DNA of 64,000 nt. It comes from CAXBCP01 sp963977005. Lineage in GTDB: Bacteria; Pseudomonadota; Alphaproteobacteria; MPNO01; UBA830. The notes under the pieces were generated by a model that saw only the letters and a program-made list of their open reading frames with translations, had not been told where the DNA came from and ran no database searches. Position numbers and translations under genes: made by a program. Location of the stretch: positions 1-64,000 of the forward strand of contig CAXBMQ010000003.1 in assembly GCA_963977005.1 (NCBI GenBank). The letters run 5' to 3'. Positions 1 to 7,843 of this stretch are shown here, piece by piece. Within the stretch, counting starts at the first letter, position 1; the number at the start of each line of letters is the position of its first letter.

Positions 1-291
1 GCTTTCCCCGACTTCGCTCGATATCGCCCGGTTTTTGATATGGCCCAGCTCGATTTTCCAGGTCTTGTAGAAATCGACATTCTCGCCATAGGTGCCCTTC
101 GGCGTGCCTGAGAGGCCCTGCATGTCGGCGATAAACCGCATTGCGGCCTTGTCGAATTTCTCGACGGTTTCTTCTATTACCGGGTCGTAAGGTGTTGCCG
201 GTTGCAGGGTGCCGCATGCTGCGACGGCAATCGTCAGGGCTGCAACGGTCAGGCTACGCCGGAATCGGGGGGCAAGGGGTATAGTACGCAC
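1..291 (-). CDS. Putative lipoprotein, partial (runs off left edge)
   Basis: Ninety-seven codons are visible from a GTG start; the 3' end lies outside the window. AGGAGA sits about 9 nt upstream of the GTG and supports this start. The N-terminus has an Arg-containing n-region, a short hydrophobic stretch and a lipobox V-A-A-C with the lipidated Cys at residue 26, followed by a Pro/Thr-rich linker and a charged, probably helical segment. This indicates a signal-peptidase-II lipoprotein anchored in the inner or outer membrane. I do not recognise the family from the visible part, so no function is assigned. Confidence 0.7.
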   Translation of the reverse strand, partial: MRTIPLAPRFRRSLTVAALTIAVAACGTLQPATPYDPVIEETVEKFDKAAMRFIADMQGLSGTPKGTYGENVDFYKTWKIELGHIKNRAISSEVGES

Positions 292-407
292 GGTGCTCTC
301 TCCTGTCGGATCGGACAATTTTATCAGAACGATTTCCGGACGCAGGAAACGATAACCCAACGGACCCGGCGGGGAAACCCGCGCCCATGAAGAGACGTGC
401 TAGGGGT

Positions 408-464
408 TCTCCGGGGAGATGTCCGGGGAGTAGTCCGGGGAGTACGTCCGGGGCGATGTCCCCG
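408..464. repeat. Short tandem repeat, about 4 copies of a 12-13 bp GTCCGGGGAGTA-like unit
   Basis: Four consecutive units based on TCCGGGGAGTA lie head to tail (starting near 408, 421, 433 and 446), followed by a GTCCCCG half unit. Each unit contains the near-palindrome CTCCGGGGAG, and the last copy can fold as CGGGG-N6-CCCCG. The array lies in the gap between the left-edge lipoprotein gene and the small membrane protein gene. No gene or U-tract is associated with it. Confidence 0.7.
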
Positions 465-525
465 AAAATTCGCGGCGCGCGCAGCTACGGCGCCTCCGGA
501 GAGATTTTCAGCCCGTTCGGCACCG

Positions 526-756
526 TCAGCAGGGGCGGTCTTCGATCGTCGGAATACCGGTATTCGCGTTTTGCAACGGATCGGCAAGCGCCCGCGTATC
601 GCAGGATTGCTGAAGAAGTTCGTACACAACGCGCGGGTAATTCTCGATCGCCTTGACGCGCGTCACCATGCTCGCGCCGGTAAGGCCTACGCCGGCGAAG
701 ATAAATCCGGCCACGAATAGCCTGCCCCATACGGGGGTTTTTTCGACTTGTTCCAT
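526..756 (-). CDS. Small single-pass membrane protein, unknown function
   Basis: A 76-residue ORF. ATG at 756 is preferred over the TTG six bases upstream because AAAGGG sits 6 nt before it. Residues about 12-31 form one Gly/Ala/Phe-rich transmembrane helix after a short charged N-terminus. The rest is a polar tail of about 45 residues with two Cys, one at the C-terminus. The hydrophobic profile and ribosome-binding site argue that it is real. The tail overlaps GC-rich shadow frames, so the call is moderate. No family is recognised, and neighbours on both sides are unrelated. Confidence 0.5.
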   Translation of the reverse strand: MEQVEKTPVWGRLFVAGFIFAGVGLTGASMVTRVKAIENYPRVVYELLQQSCDTRALADPLQNANTGIPTIEDRPC

Positions 757-1000
757 TGCCAACCCTTTAACGAACGTGTCGATACATCGAATATGTCACC
801 GGACATTCTGCAGGTAATCGCTGCAAGGCCCGCTCTTTACGCGGGGCGGACCGTCCCGATCCGGTGATGGCTATCCTAACGGGTCGGTGGCCGCACACGG
901 CGTGACAACGCTGTGGCAAAAAAGAGGCGGTGCCGCCGAAGCCGGGATACGGATTCCGGGTTGTTCGTGCATTCCCTGACCGCCCTGGAGCCTTTGCCTG

Positions 1001-2326
1001 TCAGTAGCAGCGGTCCAGCGTGCGGTAATCCGGCGGGGTTGTATCGATCGCCCGCCCGCTCCGCAGCACGGCGCGGTCGTGTTGCGGGCGCGACAGGAAC
1101 TCAGAATAGGTTCTGGCGCTGAAGATCACCATATCGGCAGGGCCGCCTGCTTTCAGCCGCCCCCGCTCGGGCAGGCCCATGGTGTCGGCCGGCGTTCGCG
1201 TGATGGCGGCCGGCCAGTCGCCGACCGGATGGTCGAGATGTGCGATGCGGACCGCCTGGGTAAAGACCTCCGCCCCGTCGAGGTCGCCATAGGCATAGAA
1301 CGGGTCGCGGGTATTGTCGCTCGAAATGGCGACCGGGATGCCGCGGGCCTTCATCTCGTGCAGGATGGTCACGCCGCGCCAGCGCGGGGTACGCGGCGGC
1401 GCATCCGGTTCCGGGCGGTCCTGCAGATACATATTGCACATCGGCAGGCTGACGACCCGCATATTGGCCTCAAGGGCGAGGTCGAGCGCGCGGTCGATTT
1501 CCGCCTGCGGGCGAATGGCGAGACTGCAGCAGTGACCGACATTTACCGGTTTGCCGAATTCGTTGCGGATCAGCGCCTCGGCGATACGGTCGAATGAATT
1601 CGCCGCCGGATCGCCCATCTCGTCGACATGAAAATCGAGCTCAAGACCGCGGTCGATGGCGAGCCCGATCACGAAATCGAGCAACGCGTCGGTATCTTCC
1701 TGGATATTCAGCACCGCGCCCATGATGCCGTCATATTCCACCATCATGTCGGCAATCTCTTTCCCGAAGCCGCGGTCGCCATAGCCCCATATCGGCTCCA
1801 GGCACACGGCCTGCAGATCCATGCGCCCGGCCCACGCGTCGCGCAGGTCGTTCATCACCGGCCATGAGATCCCGTGCTGCGGGGGCGTCGAATCCAGGTG
1901 GGTGCGGATGGCTGCCGTGCCGTGGGCATAAGCGCTTTCGAGCGAAAAATTCATGCGTGCGCGCAGGTCGTCCGCGGTCCAGTTCGCGGCGCGGTCCTCC
2001 CCGGTCGAAGACAGCGCTCCCGCCCGCGTTCCGTTCGGGTTGCGCCGCCGGGGCCAGATATGGCCCTTGTCGATATGTGTGTGCAGGTCGACGAAGCAGG
2101 GCCAGACCATGCCCGCGTCCAGGTCGACCGACGGCGCGTTGCCGTGGTCCGGCCCGGCGGGCAGGATTTCGGCGATCCGGCCGTTTGAAATGACGAAGTC
2201 GAGGCATGCCAACCCGTCCGGATCCGGCGTCGTCGCGGCGGGAAGGTCGTCCAACAGGCATGCCGGCACCGTCGCATTGCGGAGCCGGTAGGTTTCTTCG
2301 TCGGGCGGTGTGCAGAAACTGTTCAT
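1001..2326 (-). CDS. Cytosine-deaminase-like metal-dependent amidohydrolase
   Basis: A 441-residue amidohydrolase-superfamily TIM barrel of the CodA / N-isopropylammelide hydrolase type. The metal and catalytic residues can be placed: H82-T-H84 in the first strand, H143 in RTHLDST, H233 and E236 in FHVDE, H265 in NVGHCCSL, and D337 in SSDNTRDPF. These match the CodA pattern (two His, His, Glu, His, Asp). ATG 2326 was chosen because the longer upstream reading adds 15 residues without homology. It is divergent from a molybdopterin hydroxylase gene across 90 bp, which suggests use of N-heterocyclic compounds such as nucleobases. The true substrate cannot be read from sequence. Confidence 0.8.
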   Translation of the reverse strand: MNSFCTPPDEETYRLRNATVPACLLDDLPAATTPDPDGLACLDFVISNGRIAEILPAGPDHGNAPSVDLDAGMVWPCFVDLHTHIDKGHIWPRRRNPNGTRAGALSSTGEDRAANWTADDLRARMNFSLESAYAHGTAAIRTHLDSTPPQHGISWPVMNDLRDAWAGRMDLQAVCLEPIWGYGDRGFGKEIADMMVEYDGIMGAVLNIQEDTDALLDFVIGLAIDRGLELDFHVDEMGDPAANSFDRIAEALIRNEFGKPVNVGHCCSLAIRPQAEIDRALDLALEANMRVVSLPMCNMYLQDRPEPDAPPRTPRWRGVTILHEMKARGIPVAISSDNTRDPFYAYGDLDGAEVFTQAVRIAHLDHPVGDWPAAITRTPADTMGLPERGRLKAGGPADMVIFSARTYSEFLSRPQHDRAVLRSGRAIDTTPPDYRTLDRCY

Positions 2327-2365
2327 ACTGTGTCGATTCCCGGTCGTGCCTGTTCGTTCGCGAGG

Positions 2366-2380
2366 ATACATTCTATGTAT
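2366..2380. promoter_or_regulatory. Candidate operator in the divergent promoter region
   Basis: A perfect inverted repeat, ATACAT-TCT-ATGTAT, sits in the 90-bp gap between the minus-strand amidohydrolase and the plus-strand hydroxylase gene. It is 40 bp from the first start and 37 bp from the second, a sensible place to control both. Short AT-rich palindromes of this kind suit dimeric HTH regulators such as GntR or TetR types, but no regulator gene is adjacent. Confidence 0.35.
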
Positions 2381-2416
2381 TGAGAGTGACTTTCACCACA
2401 TCAAGGGAAGATTGAA

Positions 2417-4756
2417 TTGGGCCAGTTCGGAATAGGGCAACCCGTTGCGCGTGAAGAAGATCCATACCTGCTGCGGGGAAAGGGCCGGTACGTCGACGAC
2501 GTGTCGGAAAACGACCAGCTACATGCCTGTGTGCTCCGGTCGCCGCTGGCGCATGCGAAGATCGCGGCGATCGACACAAGCGCGGCTGAAGCGGCGCCCG
2601 GCGTTCGTCTGGTTCTGACCGGTAATCATCCGGAAGTCGCAAGACTGGGGCTTCAGGCCCCGGTGGCGCAGCGGCATCTGCGGGACGGCACGCCGTCGCC
2701 GACCTGCGCACAACCGCATCTGGCGACCGACACGGTCCGCTATGTCGGCGATTATGTTGCTTTTGTCGTCGCCGATACGGTCGCACAGGCAAAGGACGCG
2801 GCCGAGATGATCATGGTCGATTACGAGGAACTGCCGGCCGTTGTCTCGACCGCAGACGCTGTAACGCCGGACGCGCCGCAGATCTGGCAGGAGCTGCCAA
2901 ACAACGAAATGTACGTTCATCGTGTCGGCGACAAGGACGCGACCGAGGCGGCATTCGAAAAAGCGGCGCACATCGTGCGCCATCGTATGGTGATTAACCG
3001 CGTGACCACCAATTCGATGGAGCCGCGCGGGGCGATTGCTGAATACGACTCCCGCGACGACCGCTACATCGTGCGCTGCACGGTGCAGTCGCCGCACCGT
3101 TGCCGCAATACGCTGGCAAACCAGATATTCAACCTGCCGGAAATGAAGATCCGGGTGATCAGCGAAAATATGGGCGGCGGTTTCGGCATGAAGGGCGGCG
3201 TTTATCCCGAATACACGCTGACAATGGTCGCCGCGAAGCTGCTTGACCGTCCGGTGAAATGGATCAGCGAGCGGAGCGAGGGCATTCTCAGCGACGAGCA
3301 GGCCCGCGACAACGTCACGGATGCGGAACTTGCGCTCGACGACGAAGGCCGGTTTCTGGGTCTGCGCGTGAAAACCCTGGCCGCCGGCGGCGCCTATTAC
3401 AATTCCGAACGGAATGCCGGGCCCGCCACCACGAATCTCGGCGTTCTTGCCGGCACCTACATGACTCCGGCGATCTATGTGGAAGCGACGGGTGTTGTCA
3501 CCAACACGATGATGACCGCCCATTACCGCGGCGCAGGGCGGCCGGAAGCCGCCTACGTGATCGAGACCATGGTCGACCTTGCGGCGCGCCAGCTCGGCCG
3601 GGATCCTGCCGAGCTTCGCCGGATCAACACCATTCCCGCCGACCGAATGCCCTTCAAAACCGGCCTGGTTTACACCTATGACTGCGGCGATTTCGGCAAG
3701 AACCTCGAGGATTGTCTCGCCGCGGCGCGCTATGACGACTTCCCGGCCCGCCGCGCCGCCGCAGAAGCTGCGGGCAAACTGCGCGGCATCGGAATTTCGA
3801 ACACCGTCGAGGCATCGAATGCCGGGATGGTCGAATCCGCCCAGATCCGTTTCGATAACAGCGGCACGCTGACCCTGCTGATGGGGACCCACGACCACGG
3901 CCAGGGGCATGGGACGACCTTCAAGCAGATGCTGTCCGAAATGCTCGGGCTCGATACCGATATGATGCAGTTTTCCTATGGCGATACCGACAAGATCCAG
4001 ATCGGCACCGGCACGTTCGGCTCCCGGTCGGCGGCCTGCGGCGGGACAGCGGTCAAGATGGCGGCGGATAAGATCATCGAAAAGGGCCGCAAGATAGCGG
4101 CACACATGCTCGAAGCGGCGGAGACCGATATTTCGTTCGAGGGCGGCAGTTTCACCGTTACCGGTACCGATAAATCGGTGCATCTTTCCGACGTGGCAAA
4201 AACGTCCTTCAAGCCGGGGCTGTTGCCGGCGGATATCGAACCCGGACTATTCGAGACCGGGACATACAACGGCGGCACACCCACATTTCCGAATGGATGT
4301 CATATCGCGGAAATCGAGATTGACCCGACGACGGGCGAGACGGAAATCGTCGGCTACTGGGTGTTCGACGATGTCGGCACGATGATCAACCCGCTACTGG
4401 TCAAAGGGCAAATTCATGGCGGGATTGCCCAGGGCGCCGGACAGGCGCTGATGGAAGACATGGTCAGCGACCCGGATTCGGGCCAGCTCATCACCGGCTC
4501 TTTCATGGATTACTGCATGCCCCGCGCCGACGATCTGTGCAATTACGATATCGGCAGCAATGTCGTCCCAACGCAGATCAATCCGCTCGGGATCAAGGGC
4601 GCGGGCGAGGCCGGCACCGTGGGCGCGCTTGCCGCGATCATGAACGCCGTAAACGATGCCATGGCACATGCGGGCGCGGAATACGTCCAGATGCCCGCAA
4701 CGCCGCAGAAAATCTGGCTTGCTCTCCAGCGGGCGAGCAGGGGACAGGCCTCCTGA
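2417..4756 (+). CDS. Xanthine dehydrogenase/CoxL-family molybdopterin-binding large subunit
   Basis: A 779-residue protein covering the whole aldehyde oxidase/xanthine dehydrogenase molybdopterin subunit: N-terminal ab hammerhead (about 20-135) and Moco-binding domains. Visible motifs are GGGFGMKGG (253-261), YRGAGRPEA (370-378) and the C-terminal KGAGEAGT with the expected catalytic Glu at 731. It lacks the CoxL AYRCSFR active-site loop, so it is a general hydroxylase rather than a CO dehydrogenase. The start is TTG 2417, with AAGGGAAG 6 nt upstream. The enzyme normally needs an FAD subunit and a 2Fe-2S subunit; neither is next to it or elsewhere in the window. It overlaps the next gene by one base (TGATG). 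Confidence 0.85.
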   Translation: MGQFGIGQPVAREEDPYLLRGKGRYVDDVSENDQLHACVLRSPLAHAKIAAIDTSAAEAAPGVRLVLTGNHPEVARLGLQAPVAQRHLRDGTPSPTCAQPHLATDTVRYVGDYVAFVVADTVAQAKDAAEMIMVDYEELPAVVSTADAVTPDAPQIWQELPNNEMYVHRVGDKDATEAAFEKAAHIVRHRMVINRVTTNSMEPRGAIAEYDSRDDRYIVRCTVQSPHRCRNTLANQIFNLPEMKIRVISENMGGGFGMKGGVYPEYTLTMVAAKLLDRPVKWISERSEGILSDEQARDNVTDAELALDDEGRFLGLRVKTLAAGGAYYNSERNAGPATTNLGVLAGTYMTPAIYVEATGVVTNTMMTAHYRGAGRPEAAYVIETMVDLAARQLGRDPAELRRINTIPADRMPFKTGLVYTYDCGDFGKNLEDCLAAARYDDFPARRAAAEAAGKLRGIGISNTVEASNAGMVESAQIRFDNSGTLTLLMGTHDHGQGHGTTFKQMLSEMLGLDTDMMQFSYGDTDKIQIGTGTFGSRSAACGGTAVKMAADKIIEKGRKIAAHMLEAAETDISFEGGSFTVTGTDKSVHLSDVAKTSFKPGLLPADIEPGLFETGTYNGGTPTFPNGCHIAEIEIDPTTGETEIVGYWVFDDVGTMINPLLVKGQIHGGIAQGAGQALMEDMVSDPDSGQLITGSFMDYCMPRADDLCNYDIGSNVVPTQINPLGIKGAGEAGTVGALAAIMNAVNDAMAHAGAEYVQMPATPQKIWLALQRASRGQAS

Positions 4757-5433
4757 TGACCGCCCGCCTTCGGGTCGGGTACGACGCGGATTTTGCGCCC
4801 CTGACCTTTGCGGAGGACAGCACCGTTGCCGGGCTTGTTATCGATGTACTGAACCTCTCCTTCGGCCGGACAGGCTGTGTGGCGGAATACGTCGCCGTGG
4901 CGCTGCCGGAGCAGGAGAACGCCGTCGCGGCAGGGGAGATCGATGCGATCGCCTTCAAGGCGGTGATCCCCGAACGGGCGGCGGCGTATGATTTTTCCGC
5001 GCCGCTTACGACCAGCGGGGCGGCCTGGTTTAACCGCGCCGGCATGCCGTGCGGTGAACGTCCCTCCGCCGGATCGCGGATTGCGACGCCCGGCGCCGGG
5101 CCGTTACTGGCGCAATTGCAGCGCGACTATCCCGACCTGGTCTACCTGGATGTCGACACGTATGCAGAATCCCTCGATGCGGTCATCGGCGGGACAGCGG
5201 ATTGCGCCGCGCTGAATTTCCATGTCGGGTGCTATCTGGCCAACCGCGATCACCCGGGCGGTTTTAATTTGCCGGACGCTCCGTTCCAGAAACTGCCGCT
5301 CGCGCTGGCGGTCGCGAAGGGCGCCAATGCGTCATTGCTGCGCGATTTCGACACCGCGCTGGCGGCATTACGAGAGGACGGATCTCTCGACGAGATCGAG
5401 GCGCGCTGGGTCCGGCTGGAAGAGCCCGGCTGA
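4756..5433 (+). CDS. Family 3 solute-binding domain protein without signal peptide
   Basis: A 225-residue protein whose residues 4 onward (RLRVGYDADFAPLTF) match the first strand of SBP_bac_3 amino-acid-type periplasmic binding proteins. A later D-x-D-A-I-A-F-like segment and the closing helix that follows are also typical. The ATG overlaps the preceding stop (TGATG), so it is translated with the hydroxylase subunit. No signal peptide is present: the mature fold starts almost at Met1 and upstream codons are not hydrophobic. It may be a cytoplasmic ligand-binding protein, or may have lost its leader. No ABC permease or ATPase is nearby. Confidence 0.7.
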   Translation: MTARLRVGYDADFAPLTFAEDSTVAGLVIDVLNLSFGRTGCVAEYVAVALPEQENAVAAGEIDAIAFKAVIPERAAAYDFSAPLTTSGAAWFNRAGMPCGERPSAGSRIATPGAGPLLAQLQRDYPDLVYLDVDTYAESLDAVIGGTADCAALNFHVGCYLANRDHPGGFNLPDAPFQKLPLALAVAKGANASLLRDFDTALAALREDGSLDEIEARWVRLEEPG

Positions 5434-5442
5434 CCCAGTATC

Positions 5443-6876
5443 TTAAAGAAGCAGTTTGTTATGCGCGTCGAGCGCGGCGACCTTGTAGCATTCGGCAAGC
5501 GTCGGGTAGTTGAAAACGGTCTCGAGAAAATAGTCGAGACCGCCGCCCATTGCGTAGACGCACTGGCCGATATGGATCAGTTCGGTCGCCCCGGTGCCGA
5601 TGGCGTGCACGCCGAGCACGCGGCGGTCGTCGCGGTGGATGTTCAGTTTCAGAAACCCGGTATTGTCGCCCAGAATGTGGCCGCGGGCTATTTCGCGGAA
5701 CCGCGCGACGCCGGTTTCGTAGGGAATTTTCTTTTCGGTCAGTTCGTGTTCCGGCGCCCCGACCATTGATACTTCCGGCACCGAATAGACACCGATCGGG
5801 AAATGTTCCGACATCGGTTTTGCGTTGACGCCGAACGCTGCACAGGCGGCGAGGCGTCCCTGCTCGGATGACGTGGCGGCGAGGCTCGGATAGCCGATAA
5901 CGTCGCCGGCCGCGAAAATATGCGGTTGGACGGTCCTGAAATTTTCATCGACGATCAGTCTGCCGCGCTCGTCCGCTTCGAGTCCGGCGGCGTCGAGGTT
6001 CAGGCTGTCGGTCGCGCCGACGCGCCCGGCGCAGACCAGGGCAAGGTCGGCGGCAAGCCGCTTGCCCGACGCGAGAGAGACAACGACAGTGCTGCGTCCG
6101 TTGCGCTTTACGTCCACGGCCTCCACGGTTTCGCCAAGGCGGAACAGAACGCCCCTGTCGCGCATCTGATGGACCAGCTCGTCGATAATCTCTCCGTCGA
6201 GGAACTCCAGCGGACGGTTGCGCCCGTCTACGACGGTTACGTTCACGCCGAGTGCAGCGAACATTGAGGCGTATTCGATGCCGATCACGCCACAGCCGAT
6301 AACGACCACGCTGCGCGGGATTTCGTGCACCTTGAAAATGTCGTCGCTGTTGATCACGAACTGGCCGTCGATCGCGAAATCGCGCGGTGGCGACGGTTTT
6401 GTACCGACGGAAATCAGGATGTTGTCGCTGGTGATCGTGCGGGGGCCGTCGGCGGTCTCGATCCGCAAGGTATGGGGATCTATGAACGTCGCGGTCCCTT
6501 CCACGACCTCGATATCGTTGCGCGAAAGCTGGTCGTCCTGAACGGTGATTTCGCTTTCAACGATCGAGCCGACGCGTCCGAATAGCTGGCCGGCATCCGG
6601 CTTGCACCGCGCCGACTTTGCCGGTGCGTAGTTTTCCGGCGCCACGCCGTTCGAAAGACCGTTCGCGATATTGGCGAAGGACAGAACCGCCTCGCGGAAC
6701 GTTTTGCTTGGAATAGTGCCCGTATGTAGGCAGACGCCGCCGACAGCACGCTGCTTCTCGATGATTGCCACGCGTTTGCCGAGCTTTGCGGCCTGGACCG
6801 CGCCGCGTTGACCGGCGGGACCGCTGCCGATGCAGACGAGATCGTAATCGAATGTCATTGCATTCACGCTTTTCAT
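5443..6876 (-). CDS. sthA: Si-specific NAD(P)+ transhydrogenase (soluble)
   Basis: A 477-residue flavoprotein of the pyridine nucleotide-disulfide oxidoreductase family, moving hydride between NADPH and NAD+ in the cytoplasm. The FAD dinucleotide motif GSGPAG lies at 17-22, and a second Rossmann motif (VIGCGVIGIEYA) near residue 190 binds the nicotinamide nucleotide. The active-site region reads GGVCLHTGTIPSK: only the first Cys (49) remains and the second is Thr, as in SthA and unlike lipoamide dehydrogenase or glutathione reductase. The dimerisation domain with ATELIHIG closes the protein. An alternative start is the Met six codons downstream. It is convergent with the binding-protein gene (9 bp gap). 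Confidence 0.85.
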   Translation of the reverse strand: MKSVNAMTFDYDLVCIGSGPAGQRGAVQAAKLGKRVAIIEKQRAVGGVCLHTGTIPSKTFREAVLSFANIANGLSNGVAPENYAPAKSARCKPDAGQLFGRVGSIVESEITVQDDQLSRNDIEVVEGTATFIDPHTLRIETADGPRTITSDNILISVGTKPSPPRDFAIDGQFVINSDDIFKVHEIPRSVVVIGCGVIGIEYASMFAALGVNVTVVDGRNRPLEFLDGEIIDELVHQMRDRGVLFRLGETVEAVDVKRNGRSTVVVSLASGKRLAADLALVCAGRVGATDSLNLDAAGLEADERGRLIVDENFRTVQPHIFAAGDVIGYPSLAATSSEQGRLAACAAFGVNAKPMSEHFPIGVYSVPEVSMVGAPEHELTEKKIPYETGVARFREIARGHILGDNTGFLKLNIHRDDRRVLGVHAIGTGATELIHIGQCVYAMGGGLDYFLETVFNYPTLAECYKVAALDAHNKLLL

Positions 6877-7070
6877 GAAAAGGCTCGTTAAAGAACCTTA
6901 ACCATAGCGCATGAACAAGAACGTATGATTAACGCCCGAAACGCCTGGAATCTGCGGGTTCTGGTGTCGGACTTGCCGATCCTGGGTCGACCGGGACACA
7001 GGCTTTGGGGTATCCGCGCGCGGTATGCAAAACGCTGAATGGGAAGATTGTTGTGCGCCGGATGATCTCG

Positions 7071-7328
7071 TCAGTCGTCGGGATCGTTGTCCAGAACCGC
7101 TTCGTCCGCCGTTTTGCCGACGACACTGAACTGGCGGGAAGACGCATCCGGTCCGGTTGCGGGCTCGTCGAAGGTATCGCTTTCCAGACCGCGCCGTATG
7201 AGCGCCCGCATCGCCGCCGCGCGCGACGGCAGTCGGTGCTCAAAGCGCCAGTTGTCGATTGCCTCCAACTCGTCGTCATTCAGCATCAACTGGGTCTTTT
7301 CGACCCGTTTTTTTGGCTGCTTCGCCAT
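7071..7328 (-). CDS. Ribbon-helix-helix (CopG-like) small protein
   Basis: Eighty-five residues. The N-terminal half has a basic stretch, a short beta strand (KTQLMLND) and two helices (DDELEAIDNWRFEHR, then SRAAAMRALIRRGL), the pattern of ribbon-helix-helix DNA-binding proteins. The acidic tail ends in DNDPDD. No toxin gene lies next to it, so it is more likely a solitary regulator than an antitoxin. AAAGG lies upstream at slightly long spacing. It faces away from the ompA operon across a 324-bp AT-rich region that it could bind. Confidence 0.65.
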   Translation of the reverse strand: MAKQPKKRVEKTQLMLNDDELEAIDNWRFEHRLPSRAAAMRALIRRGLESDTFDEPATGPDASSRQFSVVGKTADEAVLDNDPDD

Positions 7329-7652
7329 CGTCGGCCTACCTTTCGCGGCGCAATGGCCTCACCACTGCATGCTGATCTGTCCATCTCTCGACATATGTAA
7401 CGTACGTATGTTCCATAAGTTCCGCAAGATCATCAATCGACGTGTTTTATGCAATGCAGGGTTCATGCCGATGTTTCGTAGAATAGGTAGTATCATCAAG
7501 TAATATAACTTAATTACTATAGGGAACAGGCGCAAAAATAACATCATATATATTATATGAATTTTATATACGCGATAATAATTGAAAATAATATTTGGAT
7601 AGTTATGTTTTTCCTGTGACGACGAGAGATCGAAACACGGGAGACCGATTTT
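7329..7652. other. AT-rich intergenic region upstream of the small protein-ompA operon
   Basis: This 324-bp gap is far richer in A+T than its surroundings, mainly from 7430 to 7610. It contains two inverted repeats: AGTAAT-N8-ATTACT (7499-7518) and CATATA-TAT-TATATG (7545-7559). A possible sigma70-type promoter follows (see next entry). Short ORFs here have no ribosome-binding site or recognisable product. It probably serves as the regulatory region of the operon that starts at 7653 and perhaps of the RHH gene on the other side. Confidence 0.6.
7582..7609 (+). promoter_or_regulatory. Possible sigma70-type promoter for the small protein-ompA operon
   Basis: TTGAAA (7582-7587) and TATGTT (7604-7609) are separated by 16 bp in an AT-rich context, about 45 bp before the ATG at 7653. 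Both boxes deviate from consensus, so this is a tentative assignment. Confidence 0.35.
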
Positions 7653-7832
7653 ATGACTTTCAGGGTCGACATCATTACCGAAGGCGACATCGTGGATCTT
7701 GTTCAGGGTCGCCTGGATGCCGAAACGGCCGAGGCCGTAGCGCAGTCGGTAATCGATGATCCTGAGGCTCTTGAGAACCTGGTGGCCGCTCTCATCGTCG
7801 GGAACGAGCTTAACAATATCGTCAACAACTGA
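7653..7832 (+). CDS. Small 59-residue protein, anti-sigma-like helical pattern
   Basis: ATG 7653 is preceded by GGGAG at good spacing, and the stop at 7832 lies 11 bp before ompA, whose GGAGAAG ribosome-binding site overlaps this stop. The two genes are therefore in one operon. The protein is acidic and helical: D-I-V-D-L-V-x-G-R-L-D near residues 12-22, then a helix, then DDPEALENLVAALIVGNEL. This order (G-x-L-D, helix, D-P, helix) resembles the N-terminal helical part of anti-sigma factors, but there is no zinc site or membrane anchor. The resemblance is by eye only, and no family is claimed. Confidence 0.6.
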   Translation: MTFRVDIITEGDIVDLVQGRLDAETAEAVAQSVIDDPEALENLVAALIVGNELNNIVNN

Positions 7833-7843
7833 GGAGAAGCATA

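Noticed and set aside
6882..6903. TTAA-N6-TTAA upstream of sthA as a CtrA site
   Set aside because: The spacer is 6 rather than 7 bases, so it does not match the CtrA consensus.
7359..7547. A 62-codon hydrophobic minus-strand frame in the AT-rich region upstream of ompA
   Set aside because: Hydrophobic residues follow from the T-rich composition; no ribosome-binding site or conserved feature is visible.
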